A stretch of DNA of 64,000 nucleotides from Paracoccus sp. M683 (GCF_007096355.1 NZ_VKDF01000001.1:190226-254225); one strand, 5' to 3'. Shown: positions 1-9,850, counted from the first letter of the stretch. Numbers and translations: made by a program. The notes: generated by a model from the letters alone, not told the origin.

Positions 1-1655
1 CGCATATATTCGTCCGTCGCGGCCTTCAATTCGTCCATCAGGCGCTGAATTTCATCCGGGCTTGCGCCGTTGCGGATCGCCTCGGACAGCTTTTCCTGCG
101 CCTGTTTCATGCGTTCCAACGCATCGGCAAGCCCGCCATCCTCTAACTGGATGGCCGCCTGCCACAGGGCCTCGGCCAGCTTGTCGCGATCCTCGGGCGA
201 CAGGGGACCAGCCTCCAGCACACCAACACCGGTCCGCAATTGCTGATACAGCACCTCGTCAACAAAGCCCTCGGGCTGCCAGGTCACGGCGCGCAGGATC
301 TCGGCACTGCGGCCGGCATTCTCGCGCGACCACAGCAGATCGCGGCGCATCTCGATCAGCGCCGCCGCCAGCGGTGAAAAGAACCGCCGCCCCGGCAGCA
401 CCGTCTGCATCGGATCAGAGCGCCCCTCCTGGTCAATCCCGTCCAGCGCCGTCAGCGTCACCGTCACCGGCAAGTTGGCCCAAGGATGGCGGGCCAGATC
501 CTGCACCAGCTGGCCCCGCACCTCTTGCCGGGCGCTGCGTGGCATCCGCAGGTCCAGCACCACAGCCTCGCGCGGCTCGGGGTCGATGGCCAGACCGAAC
601 CGGCGGTCGGTGGCGGCCAGATCCAACGCAATCTCGGCCCCGCCGGAAATGACACCATGATCATCCTCGGCGATGAAGTCCTGAACGAACCGCCCATCGG
701 CCCGCCGCGTCGGCGCATCGCCCGGCGCGATGCTGGGGGCAGCATCCGGCAGCACCGTCACATCGAAACGACGGCCGGCGACCTCGATCATGCCGCTTTG
801 CATGGCGGTAAAGGCGGGGGCCTGCGGATCCTGCCCGGCCTCGGGCCCGATATCCTGCGCGACCATCACATCGCCGCCATACAGCCGAAAACTGACGGCG
901 CTGCCCTTGGGCAGCTCCAGCACCTCGGCCTCGGGCAATGCGTTCAGATAGATGGTCGGACGGCGCGTATAGCCGGGCGGCTCGGCCCAGCCTTCCCAGC
1001 TTGGCCCGGTGGCAATGTCCGGCCCCTGCTGCACCGGCGGACGAAGCGTCGCGGCCACGGCAGACAGCCCCTGTCCCAGATTGCCCGCACCGCCAAAAAT
1101 CAGCGCCATGACCAGCGCAACCAGCGCCGCCAATCGCAACGCAAAGGGATCGCGGCGGGTCAGCCCGGCATCGGGCGCCACCGCACGCGCCAGGGCGGCC
1201 CGCGCGCGCATCTGCGCCTGATGCGCCTGCCACAGGGCGCCATCGCCACCCAGGGCCGCGTGATCCTGCAAGGCCGAAAGCGGCCGACCCGGCAAGGTGC
1301 CATCCACCCGCGCCACTGCGGCCCCGACACCGACCCGACCAAAGCGCAGCCCGCCACGGATCGCTGCGGCGATCAGCGCCAGCACCACCGCGCCAGCCAG
1401 CCAGGGCAGCACAGCATCAGGCAATTGCGCCACAAGCCCCAGCCACAGCCCTGCGAAAACCACGGCCAGCAATGCGGCCAGAGGCCAGAAGGCCCGCGCC
1501 GCCTGTTCCCACCACATCCCTGCCCGCGTCAGCCACAGGGCGCGATCAACCCTCGCGCCCCAATCGGCCCTCGCGCTGATCGAAATATCCTCGGGGGTCC
1601 GGGGGCGGACAGCCCCCGGCTTTTCCTTACCACGCAAGGACCATGTCAAAGCCAT
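1..1655 (-). CDS. DUF4175 (TIGR02302-type) membrane protein, 3' end missing
   Basis: The reading frame is open from an ATG at 1655 to the window edge, so about 550 residues are visible and the C-terminus is missing. The N-terminal third has two or three membrane segments (around residues 50-90 and 155-180). A long soluble part follows, ending in a Glu/Lys/Gln-rich helical stretch. Large DUF4175/TIGR02302 proteins of unknown function follow lysA in Rhodobacteraceae, which is why I give this name. The ATG overlaps the lysA stop by 10 bases, suggesting coupling. Codons about 13-25 lie in a G/C hairpin repeat (1584-1619) that is normally intergenic, so the true start may be further in. The family is fairly sure, the start is not. 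Confidence 0.75.
   Translation of the reverse strand, partial: MALTWSLRGKEKPGAVRPRTPEDISISARADWGARVDRALWLTRAGMWWEQAARAFWPLAALLAVVFAGLWLGLVAQLPDAVLPWLAGAVVLALIAAAIRGGLRFGRVGVGAAVARVDGTLPGRPLSALQDHAALGGDGALWQAHQAQMRARAALARAVAPDAGLTRRDPFALRLAALVALVMALIFGGAGNLGQGLSAVAATLRPPVQQGPDIATGPSWEGWAEPPGYTRRPTIYLNALPEAEVLELPKGSAVSFRLYGGDVMVAQDIGPEAGQDPQAPAFTAMQSGMIEVAGRRFDVTVLPDAAPSIAPGDAPTRRADGRFVQDFIAEDDHGVISGGAEIALDLAATDRRFGLAIDPEPREAVVLDLRMPRSARQEVRGQLVQDLARHPWANLPVTVTLTALDGIDQEGRSDPMQTVLPGRRFFSPLAAALIEMRRDLLWSRENAGRSAEILRAVTWQPEGFVDEVLYQQLRTGVGVLEAGPLSPEDRDKLAEALWQAAIQLEDGGLADALERMKQAQEKLSEAIRNGASPDEIQRLMDELKAATDEYM
1584..1619 (-). repeat. Copy of the intergenic element inside the DUF4175 5' end
   Basis: AAATATCCTCGGGG is followed by a perfect 8-bp stem, ccgggggc/gcccccgg. 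It is the same module as at 15210-15266, inverted. Here it falls within the first 25 codons of the DUF4175 frame. Confidence 0.6.
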
Positions 1656-2911
1656 TCCGGGATGGTATCGCGAGACAGGATTTCCTCAATGCTCGGGCGC
1701 CCCCGGATGACGGCAAATTGATCGCCATCGACCAGAACCTCGGGCACCAGCGGCCGGGTATTGTATTCCGAGGCCATCACCGCGCCATAGGCGCCGGCCG
1801 ACCGGAAGGCCACCAGATCGCCCGCCATCATCGCCGGCAGATCCGCGCCCTTCTGGAAGGTATCGCCCGTCTCGCAGACCGGACCCACCACGTCAAAGGG
1901 CTGCACATCCGCCGCCAGACGCGGTTCGTTCACGGGCAGGATGTCATGATGCGCACCATACATGGCCGGCCGCAGCAGATCGTTCATCGCCGCATCAAGG
2001 ATCAGGAAATCCCGCCCCTCGCCATGCTTCAGATAGATGACCGAGGACAGCAGCACCCCGGCATTGCCGACGATATTGCGGCCCGGCTCAATCTCGATCT
2101 CGCAGTCCAGATCACCCACCGTCTCGCGGATGACCTGCCCGTATTCGATGGGCAGGGGCGGCGCATTGTTGTCGCGGCGATAGGGAATGCCCAGCCCCCC
2201 GCCCATATCCAGCCGGGTGATCGAATGGCCATCGGCGCGCAAGGCGCGGGTCAGGTCAGCCATCTTGGCATAGGCCTGTCGGAACGGGTCCAGATCGGTC
2301 AGCTGGCTGCCGATATGCATATCAACACCGACAACGCGAATGGCGGGCAGCGCGGCGGCCTGGGCATAGACCTCGCGCGCACGCGCGATCGGAATGCCGA
2401 ACTTGTTCTCTGACTTGCCGGTCGCGATCTTCTCATGCGTCTTCGCGTCCACATCCGGGTTCACGCGAATTGCAATCGGCGCCTCGGCCCCCATACTGTC
2501 GGCCAGTTGCGACAGGGCCAGCAGTTCCGGTTCGCTTTCCACATTGAACTGCCGGATGCCGCCTTCCAGCGCCTGCCGCATCTCGGCGATCGTCTTGCCG
2601 ACGCCCGAAAACACGATCCGCTCGCCCGGCACGCCCGCTGCCTTGGCCCGCGCATACTCTCCGCCGGACACCACATCCATGCCGGCGCCCATATCGCCCA
2701 TCAGCTTCAGGATCGCGAGATTGGAATTTGCCTTCACCGCAAAGCAGACCAGATGATCGGTCCAGTCCAGCGCCTGCGTGAACAGACCGAAATGCCGGCG
2801 CAAGGTTGCCGCGGAATAGACATAGACCGGGGTGCCAACGGCCGCAGCGATCCGGGACAAGGGCACGCCCTCGGCATGCAGATGCCCTTGATGATAGTTG
2901 AAATGATCCAT
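1646..2911 (-). CDS. lysA: Diaminopimelate decarboxylase
   Basis: This PLP enzyme decarboxylates meso-diaminopimelate to L-lysine, the last step of lysine synthesis in the cytoplasm. The 421-aa product has the normal length. Lys60 in FAVKANSN is the expected Schiff-base lysine of the fold-III barrel. The GGGLGIPY glycine loop, the EPGRNIVGNAG phosphate-binding motif and the CETGD motif near the C-terminus are all present. It lies directly downstream of the LptM-like lipoprotein and argH on the same strand with no gap, so it is probably expressed with them. Confidence 0.96.
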   Translation of the reverse strand: MDHFNYHQGHLHAEGVPLSRIAAAVGTPVYVYSAATLRRHFGLFTQALDWTDHLVCFAVKANSNLAILKLMGDMGAGMDVVSGGEYARAKAAGVPGERIVFSGVGKTIAEMRQALEGGIRQFNVESEPELLALSQLADSMGAEAPIAIRVNPDVDAKTHEKIATGKSENKFGIPIARAREVYAQAAALPAIRVVGVDMHIGSQLTDLDPFRQAYAKMADLTRALRADGHSITRLDMGGGLGIPYRRDNNAPPLPIEYGQVIRETVGDLDCEIEIEPGRNIVGNAGVLLSSVIYLKHGEGRDFLILDAAMNDLLRPAMYGAHHDILPVNEPRLAADVQPFDVVGPVCETGDTFQKGADLPAMMAGDLVAFRSAGAYGAVMASEYNTRPLVPEVLVDGDQFAVIRGRPSIEEILSRDTIPEWL

Positions 2912-3061
2912 CTACAGCGTCGCCTGCACACCGATCTGGGCATCGCCCGTCACCGTTACACCCAATTGCTGCTCGACATGGCCGGCCGGGCGTTCCGGCG
3001 GGCCATCCACACCACAGGCCGCCAGCGCGGTCAGCGCGATCAGAGCAAGCAACCTGGTCAT
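2912..3061 (-). CDS. Small LptM-like lipoprotein
   Basis: A 49-aa lipoprotein gene between argH and lysA. The start ATG (3061) overlaps the argH stop as ATGA and the end abuts the lysA start. The signal peptide has a lipobox LAAC, and the mature part begins [10 protein letters not shown]. LptM (YifL) of enterobacteria helps the LPS translocon LptD mature and also starts with Cys-Gly-x-x-Gly-Pro next to a diaminopimelate-pathway gene (dapF). The match to that motif and the lysine-pathway context support an LptM-like assignment. The homology is inferred from a very short motif. Confidence 0.75.
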   Translation of the reverse strand: MTRLLALIALTALAACGVDGPPERPAGHVEQQLGVTVTGDAQIGVQATL

Positions 3062-4455
3062 CCCAGCACCTCTTTCCAGCGCGCCACCTGCGCCCGCACC
3101 TGATCGGGCGCCGTTCCGCCATAGCTTTGCCGCGAAGCGACCGAATTGTGAACGCCCAGAACGGAATAAACCGACTGATTGATCTTCGGATTGACGGAAT
3201 GCATCTCGGCCAGCGTCAATCCGTCCAGATCGACGCCCTTCTTCTCGGCCATCGCCACCAGCGCCCCGGTCGCATGATGGGCATCGCGGAAGGGCAGACC
3301 CGCCTCGCGCACCAGCCAATCGGCCAGATCGGTCGCGGTGGAAAAACCAGCCGAGGCCGCAGCCTCCATCTTGTCGCGATTGGCCGTCAGGTCCGACAGC
3401 ATCCCGGCCATCGCCGCAAGCGCCAGCATCAGGCTGTCAGCGGCGTCAAAGACCTGTTCCTTGTCTTCCTGCATGTCCTTGGAATAGGCCAAGGGCAGCC
3501 CCTTCATCACGGTGAACAGCGCCACGGTCGCGCCCAGAATCCGCCCGATCTTGGCGCGGATCAATTCCGCCGCGTCCGGGTTACGCTTTTGCGGCATGAT
3601 GGAACTGCCGGTGGACCACTTGTCCGACATCGACACGAACCGGAACTGCGCCGAGGACCAGATCACCAGCTCTTCCGCCAGCCGTGACAGGTGAACGGCG
3701 CAGATGCTGGCCGCCGACAGGAACTCCAACGCGAAATCGCGGTCGCTGACGGCATCCAGGCTATTGGCCATGGGCCGGTCGAAATCCAGCGCCTTGGCGG
3801 TGGCGTTCCGGTCCAGCGGATAGCCCGTGCCGGCCAGAGCCGCCGCGCCAAGGGGCGATTCGTTCATTCGTTTGCGTGCGTCCTGGAAACGCGACAGGTC
3901 GCGCCCGAACATCTCGACATAGGCCATCATGTGATGGCCCCAGGTCACCGGCTGCGCGGTTTGCAGATGGGTAAAGCCCGGCATCACCCAATCCGCCCCG
4001 GCCTCGGCCTGCGCCAGTGCCGCACGGATCAGCGCGCCCAGCCCCTCGATGGCGGCGTCGCATTGGTCGCGCACCCACAGCCGGAAATCTGTCGCCACCT
4101 GATCATTGCGCGAACGGCCCGTATGCAGGCGCCCGGCCGGTTCGCCGATCAGGTCCTTCAGCCGCGCCTCGACATTCATGTGAATGTCCTCAAGCGCCGT
4201 AGAGAAGGGGAAATTTCCGCCCTCGATCTCTGACAAGACCGTGAGAAGCCCTTCCCGGATCGCCTGCGCATCGCTATCGCTGATGATGCCTTGCGCCGCC
4301 AACATGGCGGCGTGGGCCCGGCTGCCACGGATATCCTGGGCGTAGAGTCGCTTGTCGAAGCCGATCGAGGCGTTGATCTGTTCCATGATCGCGTCCGGCC
4401 CGGCGGCGAAACGCCCGCCCCACATCGTGTTGGCGGTTTTGGTCTGGTCGGTCAT
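3058..4455 (-). CDS. argH: Argininosuccinate lyase
   Basis: The enzyme splits argininosuccinate into arginine and fumarate, the last step of arginine synthesis. The 465-aa product has the usual size. It begins with the typical TMWGGRF segment and carries the fumarate-lyase superfamily signature [15 protein letters not shown] and the HTGRSRNDQ motif. I chose the ATG at 4455, just before the conserved N-terminus. The frame is open further upstream, but only across the divergent thioredoxin gene. Only 21 bases separate its start from that gene, so the two promoters must overlap coding sequence or each other. argG is elsewhere in the window (34.2 kb). Confidence 0.97.
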   Translation of the reverse strand: MTDQTKTANTMWGGRFAAGPDAIMEQINASIGFDKRLYAQDIRGSRAHAAMLAAQGIISDSDAQAIREGLLTVLSEIEGGNFPFSTALEDIHMNVEARLKDLIGEPAGRLHTGRSRNDQVATDFRLWVRDQCDAAIEGLGALIRAALAQAEAGADWVMPGFTHLQTAQPVTWGHHMMAYVEMFGRDLSRFQDARKRMNESPLGAAALAGTGYPLDRNATAKALDFDRPMANSLDAVSDRDFALEFLSAASICAVHLSRLAEELVIWSSAQFRFVSMSDKWSTGSSIMPQKRNPDAAELIRAKIGRILGATVALFTVMKGLPLAYSKDMQEDKEQVFDAADSLMLALAAMAGMLSDLTANRDKMEAAASAGFSTATDLADWLVREAGLPFRDAHHATGALVAMAEKKGVDLDGLTLAEMHSVNPKINQSVYSVLGVHNSVASRQSYGGTAPDQVRAQVARWKEVLG

Positions 4456-4476
4456 CCTCGATCCTTCGGAGGTCAA

Positions 4477-5022
4477 ATGCTGCGTTCGCTTCTGCTTTAT
4501 ACGGCGCTGGTTTTCGGTGCAAATGGCGCCTTTGCCGGTGCCATCGACTTCGAGGCCGCGCAACAGGGCGGTTTGGCCAAGCTGATCGAGACCGAACCGA
4601 CCGATCTGCCCGATACGGTGTTTCTGGATGCCGATGGCAACGAGGTGAGCTTTGCCGACTATGCCGGCACCGCGCTGCTGGTGAATTTCTGGGCCACCTG
4701 GTGCGCCCCTTGCCGCGAGGAAATGCCGTCGCTGGATGCCTTGCAGACCGAGTTGGGCGGCGATGACTTTCAGGTGCTGACCATCGCCACCGGACGCAAC
4801 CCGCGCGAGGCGATCGACAGGTTTTATGAAGAAGAGGCGATCGAAAACCTGCCCATCCTGACCGATGCCAGGCAGAAACTGTCGCGCGATATGGGGGTGA
4901 TGGGCCTGCCGGTCACTGTGCTGATCTCGCCCGAGGGGAAAGAGGTCGCGCGGCTGCTGGGTGATGCCGATTGGGCCTCGGACGCGGCCAAGCAGGTCAT
5001 CCGGGAACTGAAAGCGCCCTGA
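4477..5022 (+). CDS. TlpA-like periplasmic thiol-disulfide oxidoreductase
   Basis: A 181-aa thioredoxin-fold protein with an N-terminal hydrophobic export segment ending near residue 20 and the redox motif WCAPC (Cys76 and Cys79). The cis-Pro region reads GLPVTVLI. TlpA/ResE-type proteins reduce disulfides outside the cytoplasm, often for cytochrome c or oxidase assembly, but no partner is adjacent here. The start is supported by a GGAGG ribosome site six bases upstream. The last 26 bases overlap the convergent tag gene. Confidence 0.88.
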   Translation: MLRSLLLYTALVFGANGAFAGAIDFEAAQQGGLAKLIETEPTDLPDTVFLDADGNEVSFADYAGTALLVNFWATWCAPCREEMPSLDALQTELGGDDFQVLTIATGRNPREAIDRFYEEEAIENLPILTDARQKLSRDMGVMGLPVTVLISPEGKEVARLLGDADWASDAAKQVIRELKAP

Positions 5023-5575
5023 CCTCGACATGACGCGGGCAGTTGGTCAGATGATCGTTCACCAGCCCGCAGGCCTGCATGAAGGCATAGGTGATCACCG
5101 GCCCGCAAAAATTGAAGCCGCGTTTTTTCAGCGACTTGGACATCGCCGTGGATTCCGGCGTGGCGGCCTGCACGTCAGCCATCGAAGCCAGCCGGTTCTG
5201 GATCACCTCGCCACCCGTGAATGACCAGATATAAGGGGTGAACCCCTCGCCACCCTCTATATCCAGAAACAGCCGCGCCCCCTTCACCGTTGCCTCGATC
5301 TTGCCGCGATGGCGGACGATGCCGGGATTGGTCAGCGCCTTTTCGACCCGCGCCGCATCCCAATTGGCCACCCGCTCGGGGTCGAAACCTTCGAATTCCT
5401 CGCGAAAGCTGTCGCGTTTTCGCAGGATGGTGATCCAGCTCAGCCCCGCCTGAAATCCGTCCAGCACCAGCTTTTCCCACAGCGCACGGGGATCGCGTTC
5501 CGGCACGCCCCATTCCTCATCGTGATAGGCGACATAAAGCGGGTCGGTCCCGCACCAGGGGCAGCGTTCGTTCAC
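4997..5575 (-). CDS. tag: DNA-3-methyladenine glycosylase I
   Basis: This base-excision repair enzyme removes 3-methyladenine from alkylated DNA. The 192-aa product is typical of Tag. Residues matching the zinc ligands of E. coli Tag are present: Cys5, His18 in AYHDEEWG, and the C-terminal NDHLTNC His and Cys. The [12 protein letters not shown] and [10 protein letters not shown] blocks also match the family. Its 3' end overlaps the thioredoxin gene, and it is divergent from the EAL gene. Confidence 0.95.
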   Translation of the reverse strand: MNERCPWCGTDPLYVAYHDEEWGVPERDPRALWEKLVLDGFQAGLSWITILRKRDSFREEFEGFDPERVANWDAARVEKALTNPGIVRHRGKIEATVKGARLFLDIEGGEGFTPYIWSFTGGEVIQNRLASMADVQAATPESTAMSKSLKKRGFNFCGPVITYAFMQACGLVNDHLTNCPRHVEVRALSVPG

Positions 5576-5672
5576 GGCGGATTAACCTATTCGGCAGAAA
5601 GGAGGTCGGGTTCATCGAAAATTAGGCCAATATGCGCATGTTGCAAAGACACGAGACTCAGGAGGCTGAAAC

Positions 5673-6491
5673 GTGAGCGGGGGCAATATGTCGAATTCCG
5701 GTTCGCCGCTGGACTTCGCCATCGACAGGCAAAGCCGAATCACCATGCCGGCGGTGCAGGCTGCGGTGGCACGGGGCAACGCGCTGCTGGCCTATCAGCC
5801 GGTGGTTCAATCCGACCGCACCGGGCGGCCGGCATTTTACGAGGGGCTGATTCGCGTGGTCGATGATTCGGGCCGGATTGTCCCGCTGAAGGACTTCATG
5901 CCCGTGGCCGAAACGACCGAACTGGGCCGGCAGATCGACTGCCTGTCCTTGCAGCTTGGCCTTTCGGCCCTGTCCGAAGACCGCTCGTTGCGGCTGTCGA
6001 TCAACATGTCAGCGCGATCCATCGGCTATCCCGGCTGGATTCAGACGCTGCGCACCGGCATTGCCGATGCGCCCGACATTGCCGAGCGGCTGATTCTTGA
6101 AATCACCGAAAGCTCGGCCATGGAACTGCCCGACGACGTGAATCGCTTCATGCGCGAGGTGCAAAGCCACGGCGTCAGCCTGGCCCTGGACGATTTTGGC
6201 GCGGGCTATACCTCGTTCCGCTATTTGCGCGATTTCTGCTTTGATATGATCAAGATAGATGGTCAGTTCATCCGCGAGATCAGCCACCATCCGGACAATC
6301 AGGTGCTGACCCGCGCGCTGCAATCCATCGCGGTGCATTTCGATATGTTCACCGTCGCGGAATCGGTTGAAACCGCCGATGACGCGGCCTTCCTGATAGA
6401 TATCGGCATCGACTGCATGCAGGGATATTACTTTGGCGCACCCACCATCGCGCCTCCGTGGAAAAGCCCACCGGCAAAGGCACAACGTTAG
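5673..6491 (+). CDS. EAL-domain cyclic-di-GMP phosphodiesterase
   Basis: A stand-alone EAL domain (272 aa) with no GGDEF, receiver or membrane segment. Expected catalytic positions are present: YEGLIRV (an EGL variant of the EAL triad), the Asn of SINMSAR, the Glu of LEITES, DDFGAGYTS, KIDGQFI, the Glu of VAESVET and MQGYYFG. It should therefore hydrolyse c-di-GMP to pGpG. The start is a GTG preceded by GGAGG (5661-5665), and an in-frame ATG at 5688 is an alternative. It stands alone between tag and the phaAB region. Confidence 0.9.
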   Translation: MSGGNMSNSGSPLDFAIDRQSRITMPAVQAAVARGNALLAYQPVVQSDRTGRPAFYEGLIRVVDDSGRIVPLKDFMPVAETTELGRQIDCLSLQLGLSALSEDRSLRLSINMSARSIGYPGWIQTLRTGIADAPDIAERLILEITESSAMELPDDVNRFMREVQSHGVSLALDDFGAGYTSFRYLRDFCFDMIKIDGQFIREISHHPDNQVLTRALQSIAVHFDMFTVAESVETADDAAFLIDIGIDCMQGYYFGAPTIAPPWKSPPAKAQR

Positions 6492-6795
6492 AGCGGACGG
6501 TTGCGAAAACCGTGCCGGGCAGGTGTGCCAACGCACCGATGACTGCTGATGAGCGTGAAGGGCCGGCCGCGTATTCGCGGGCTGCTGCGGCAAACCCGAC
6601 GGTGCCTGTGCGGCCAGACGCGCCGCAGAATGCTTGCGCTGGCAGGTGATCCGCGGGCCGGGTCGAAGCCTGGCATTCCGGTGCAGGTTCGACCTGTGCA
6701 GCCGCGGCCGGTCTTGACGCCACGGCACGAACCCGCTTCCTATGCTGCGACCGCCGGCTATGGCCGGCAAGCTTGGATAGGAAAAGGAGCCTGTC
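6492..6795. other. Intergenic region upstream of phaA
   Basis: A 304-base gap with no convincing gene in any frame. It contains a possible promoter (6714-6743), a short palindrome gccggctatggccggc near 6757-6772, and the AAGGAG ribosome site of phaA near 6783. The rest shows no clear structure. Confidence 0.6.
6714..6743 (+). promoter_or_regulatory. Possible sigma-70 type promoter for phaA-phaB
   Basis: TTGACG at 6714-6719 and TCCTAT at 6738-6743 are spaced by 18 bases, about 50 bases before the phaA start. This fits a housekeeping promoter, but such matches arise by chance and no start site is known. Confidence 0.35.
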
Positions 6796-7971
6796 ATGTC
6801 GAAAGCCGTCATCGTATCCGCCGCGCGCACTCCGGTCGGCAGTTTTATGGGGTCCTTTGCGAATGTGCCCGCGCATGATCTGGGCACGGCAGTGCTGAAG
6901 GCGGTGATCGAACGCTCGGGCGTCGACCCCGCCGAGATCAGCGAAACCATCCTTGGCCAGGTTCTGACCGCCGCACAGGGCCAGAACCCTGCGCGTCAGG
7001 CGCATATAAATGCCGGTCTGCCCAAGGAATCGGCGGCCTGGGGCATCAATCAGGTCTGCGGCTCGGGCCTTCGTGCGGTGGCGCTTGCTGCCCAGCAGGT
7101 GAATGCCGGTGATGCTGCCATCGTGATGGCTGGCGGGCAGGAAAGCATGTCGCTGTCGCCGCATGCGACCTATCTGCGGGCCGGTCAGAAGATGGGCGAC
7201 ATGCAATCCATCGACACGATGATCCGTGACGGGCTGTGGGACGCGTTCAACAACTATCATATGGGCCAGACGGCCGAGAACGTCGCCGAGAAATACCAGA
7301 TCAGCCGCGAAGCGCAGGATGAATTTGCCGTCGCCAGCCAGAACAAGGCCGAGGCCGCGCAGAAGGCCGGCAAGTTCGATGACGAAATCGCCGCCTATAC
7401 CGTCAAGACCCGCAAGGGTGACGTGGTGATCGACAAGGACGAATACATCCGCCACGGCGCCACGCTTGAGGCGATGCAGAAGCTGCGCCCCGCCTTCATC
7501 AAGGACGGGACGGTGACCGCCGGCAATGCCTCGGGCCTGAATGACGGCGCCGCCGCCGTTCTGGTGATGAGCGAGGAAGAGGCCGCACGCCGCGGGTTGA
7601 AGCCGCTGGCGCGGATCGCGTCCTATGCGACGGCCGGGCTTGATCCCGCGATCATGGGCGTTGGGCCGGTCTATGCAAGCCGCAAGGCGCTGGACAAGGC
7701 GGGCTGGAAGGTCGACGATCTGGATCTGGTCGAGGCGAACGAGGCCTTTGCCGCCCAGGCCCTTGCCGTCAACAAGGAGATGGGCTGGGATCCGGCGATC
7801 GTGAACGTCAACGGCGGCGCAATCGCGATTGGCCACCCGATCGGCGCATCGGGTGCACGCATCCTTAACACCCTGTTGTTCGAAATGGGGCGCCGCGACG
7901 CCAAGAAAGGCATCGCGACGCTGTGCATCGGTGGCGGCATGGGCGTCGCCCTGTGCCTGGAGCGCGACTGA
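6796..7971 (+). CDS. phaA: Acetyl-CoA acetyltransferase (beta-ketothiolase)
   Basis: The thiolase condenses two acetyl-CoA to acetoacetyl-CoA, the first step of polyhydroxybutyrate synthesis. The 391-aa product has the acyl-enzyme cysteine Cys88 in NQVCGSG, the [11 protein letters not shown] histidine motif, and a second catalytic cysteine in the C-terminal TLCIGGGMG. The start follows an AAGGAG site. It is followed 92 bases later by phaB on the same strand, the usual biosynthetic pair. phaC is not in the window. Confidence 0.95.
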   Translation: MSKAVIVSAARTPVGSFMGSFANVPAHDLGTAVLKAVIERSGVDPAEISETILGQVLTAAQGQNPARQAHINAGLPKESAAWGINQVCGSGLRAVALAAQQVNAGDAAIVMAGGQESMSLSPHATYLRAGQKMGDMQSIDTMIRDGLWDAFNNYHMGQTAENVAEKYQISREAQDEFAVASQNKAEAAQKAGKFDDEIAAYTVKTRKGDVVIDKDEYIRHGATLEAMQKLRPAFIKDGTVTAGNASGLNDGAAAVLVMSEEEAARRGLKPLARIASYATAGLDPAIMGVGPVYASRKALDKAGWKVDDLDLVEANEAFAAQALAVNKEMGWDPAIVNVNGGAIAIGHPIGASGARILNTLLFEMGRRDAKKGIATLCIGGGMGVALCLERD

Positions 7972-8063
7972 CCCCTTATCGCAAAAGTTGCGCGCAATGA
8001 TCTTGCGCGCGACCGACCGCTTGGATAACAAGATTTCAACGGAAACCTGAGCGAGGGGGAAAC

Positions 8064-8789
8064 ATGTCGAAAGTTGCTCTAGTCACTGGCGGATCGCGCG
8101 GCATAGGCGCCGCAATCTCGAAAGCGCTGAGCGAGGCCGGCTATACCGTCGCGGCCAACTATGCCGGCAATGACGAAGCGGCAAAGGCCTTTACCGCCGA
8201 AACCGGCATCAAGACCTATAAATGGTCGGTCGCGGATTACGATGCCTGCGCCGCCGGGATCAAACAGGTCGAGGACGATCTGGGCCCGGTTGCCGTCCTG
8301 GTCAACAATGCCGGCATCACGCGCGATGCAATGTTCCACAAGATGACGCCGCAGCAGTGGAAAGAGGTCATGGATACCAACCTGACCGGGCTGTTCAACA
8401 TGACCCATCCGGTCTGGACCGGCATGCGTGACCGCAAGTTTGGCCGCATCGTCAATATCAGCTCGATCAATGGCCAGAAAGGTCAGGCGGGTCAGGCCAA
8501 CTATTCCGCAGCCAAGGCGGGCGATCTGGGCTTTACCAAGGCTCTGGCGCAGGAAGGCGCGCGGGCCGGCATCACCGTCAACGCGATCTGCCCCGGCTAT
8601 ATCGGGACCGAAATGGTTCGCGCCATCGACGAAAAGGTGCTGAACGAGCGGATCATCCCGCAGATCCCCGTCGGACGCCTTGGCGAGCCAGAGGAAATCG
8701 CCCGCGCCGTGGTTTTCCTGGCCTCGGACGATGCCGGCTTCATCACCGGCTCGACCATCAGCGCGAATGGCGGGCAGTTCTTCGTCTGA
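8064..8789 (+). CDS. phaB: Acetoacetyl-CoA reductase
   Basis: A short-chain dehydrogenase of 241 aa that reduces acetoacetyl-CoA to (R)-3-hydroxybutyryl-CoA with NADPH. The TGGSRGIG nucleotide-binding loop, the NNAG strand and the catalytic Tyr-x-x-x-Lys (NYSAAKAG) are visible. The position directly after phaA makes the PHB role more likely than fatty-acid synthesis (FabG). The start has an AGGGGG-type ribosome site. An intrinsic terminator follows at 8821. Confidence 0.94.
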   Translation: MSKVALVTGGSRGIGAAISKALSEAGYTVAANYAGNDEAAKAFTAETGIKTYKWSVADYDACAAGIKQVEDDLGPVAVLVNNAGITRDAMFHKMTPQQWKEVMDTNLTGLFNMTHPVWTGMRDRKFGRIVNISSINGQKGQAGQANYSAAKAGDLGFTKALAQEGARAGITVNAICPGYIGTEMVRAIDEKVLNERIIPQIPVGRLGEPEEIARAVVFLASDDAGFITGSTISANGGQFFV

Positions 8790-8820
8790 CGCAGATCGCT
8801 AAAATCCATGATAAAAAGAG

Positions 8821-8845
8821 ACGGCCCGCGATCACCGCGGGCCGT
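8821..8845. terminator. Intrinsic terminator between phaB and a YdcH-like gene
   Basis: A perfect 10-bp stem acggcccgcg/cgcgggccgt with a 5-base loop. An A-rich flank lies on the left and CTTG on the right, so it can end transcripts from both convergent genes. It is stronger for the minus-strand transcript. Confidence 0.85.
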
Positions 8846-8870
8846 CTTGCATTGAAACTGTGTCAGATCG

Positions 8871-9032
8871 CTATGACAGGCGGGTGATCTCTTCCTTCAG
8901 CCGCAGCTTCTCGCGCTTCATCGCTGCAATGTCCAAATCGCTGGATCCGGGACTTTTCTGTGCCCTTTCAACGGCTTCGGACAGAGCATTATGTTTCCTG
9001 CGCAGTTCCTCAACATGAGAAGCAACCGTCAT
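8871..9032 (-). CDS. YdcH/DUF465 family small protein
   Basis: A 53-aa charged helical protein. It has the family layout: His-Val-Glu-Glu-Leu and LRRKHNAL near the N-terminus, and LKEEI near the end after a Lys/Arg-rich stretch. DUF465 proteins are short coiled coils of unknown function, common in alphaproteobacteria. A GGGAG ribosome site precedes the ATG. It is monocistronic and converges on phaB. Confidence 0.88.
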   Translation of the reverse strand: MTVASHVEELRRKHNALSEAVERAQKSPGSSDLDIAAMKREKLRLKEEITRLS

Positions 9033-9106
9033 TTCGTTCTCCCTTTGCTGTCTTCAGACCGGGGTAGTCCAGCACAGAATATTGATTCTGTCACCAATCA
9101 TTCACA

Positions 9107-9850
9107 TTACTTCAGGTTGATCGGCTGGCCTTCGCGCAGGACCGCTGCGGCCGCGGGTGACAGGTCCTCGCCGTCGCGCAAATGGGCGACTTCCTGATGC
9201 ATGACAAAGGGCGAAAGCAGCCGCAGCGGCGTCCGCGCACCCTTGCGAGCGGTCAGGATGATCCGACCCGCTTCGCGGCCGGCGCGGGCAGTGACAGGCA
9301 GGATCACCACCGCCCCGGCACGCCCCACCAGCGCCGCAAGCACCCCGTCCAGCCGGTCGGCCCGCTGGATCAGCGTCAGGGCACCGCCGGGCCGCAGCCG
9401 ACGCAGCGCCGCATCCATCCAGCCGGCAAGCGATGTATCTTCGTGCCGGGCAATGTTGCGCCCAGGATCGGGGGCGGCGGTGCTGCTGGTAAAATAGGGC
9501 GGGTTGGCGATCACGTGATCAAAGCTTTCGGCCCGCAATGTGGCTGGCATCGCGGCCAGATCGCCCTGGACCACGCGCAGGTCAATGCCGTTTTGCGCCG
9601 CGTTTTCCTGGGCCAGCGCGGCATAATCGGGCTGCAATTCAAGCCCGGTCAGATGCAGGCCGGGCACCCTGAAGCCCAGGCACAGGCTGGCCACACCTGC
9701 CCCGCATCCCAGTTCCAGCACCCTGTGACCGGGCCAGGCGCCGCAAGCCGCAGCCAGCATCACCGCATCGGCGCCGGACCGATAGCCGCGCAAGGGCTGG
9801 GCAATGCGCAGCCGCCCGCCCAGAAATTCATCTTGTGACAGATCACTCAT
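9107..9850 (-). CDS. TrmN6-like methyltransferase
   Basis: A 247-aa Rossmann methyltransferase with a SAM loop LELGCGAG and the amino-methyltransferase motif NPPY (in ANPPYFTS), as in the TrmN6/YfiC group that makes N6-methyladenosine-37 in tRNA1(Val). The RGYRSGADAVMLAA segment before motif I is also typical. I chose the ATG at 9850, which overlaps the DUF2007 stop by 8 bases. The exact RNA target is inferred from the family. Confidence 0.85.
   Translation of the reverse strand: MSDLSQDEFLGGRLRIAQPLRGYRSGADAVMLAAACGAWPGHRVLELGCGAGVASLCLGFRVPGLHLTGLELQPDYAALAQENAAQNGIDLRVVQGDLAAMPATLRAESFDHVIANPPYFTSSTAAPDPGRNIARHEDTSLAGWMDAALRRLRPGGALTLIQRADRLDGVLAALVGRAGAVVILPVTARAGREAGRIILTARKGARTPLRLLSPFVMHQEVAHLRDGEDLSPAAAAVLREGQPINLK

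Noticed and set aside
4456-5031. A 657-residue version of ArgH with a long N-terminal extension.
   Set aside because: The extra part is the antisense of the thioredoxin gene and has no conserved features. The family start is at 4455.
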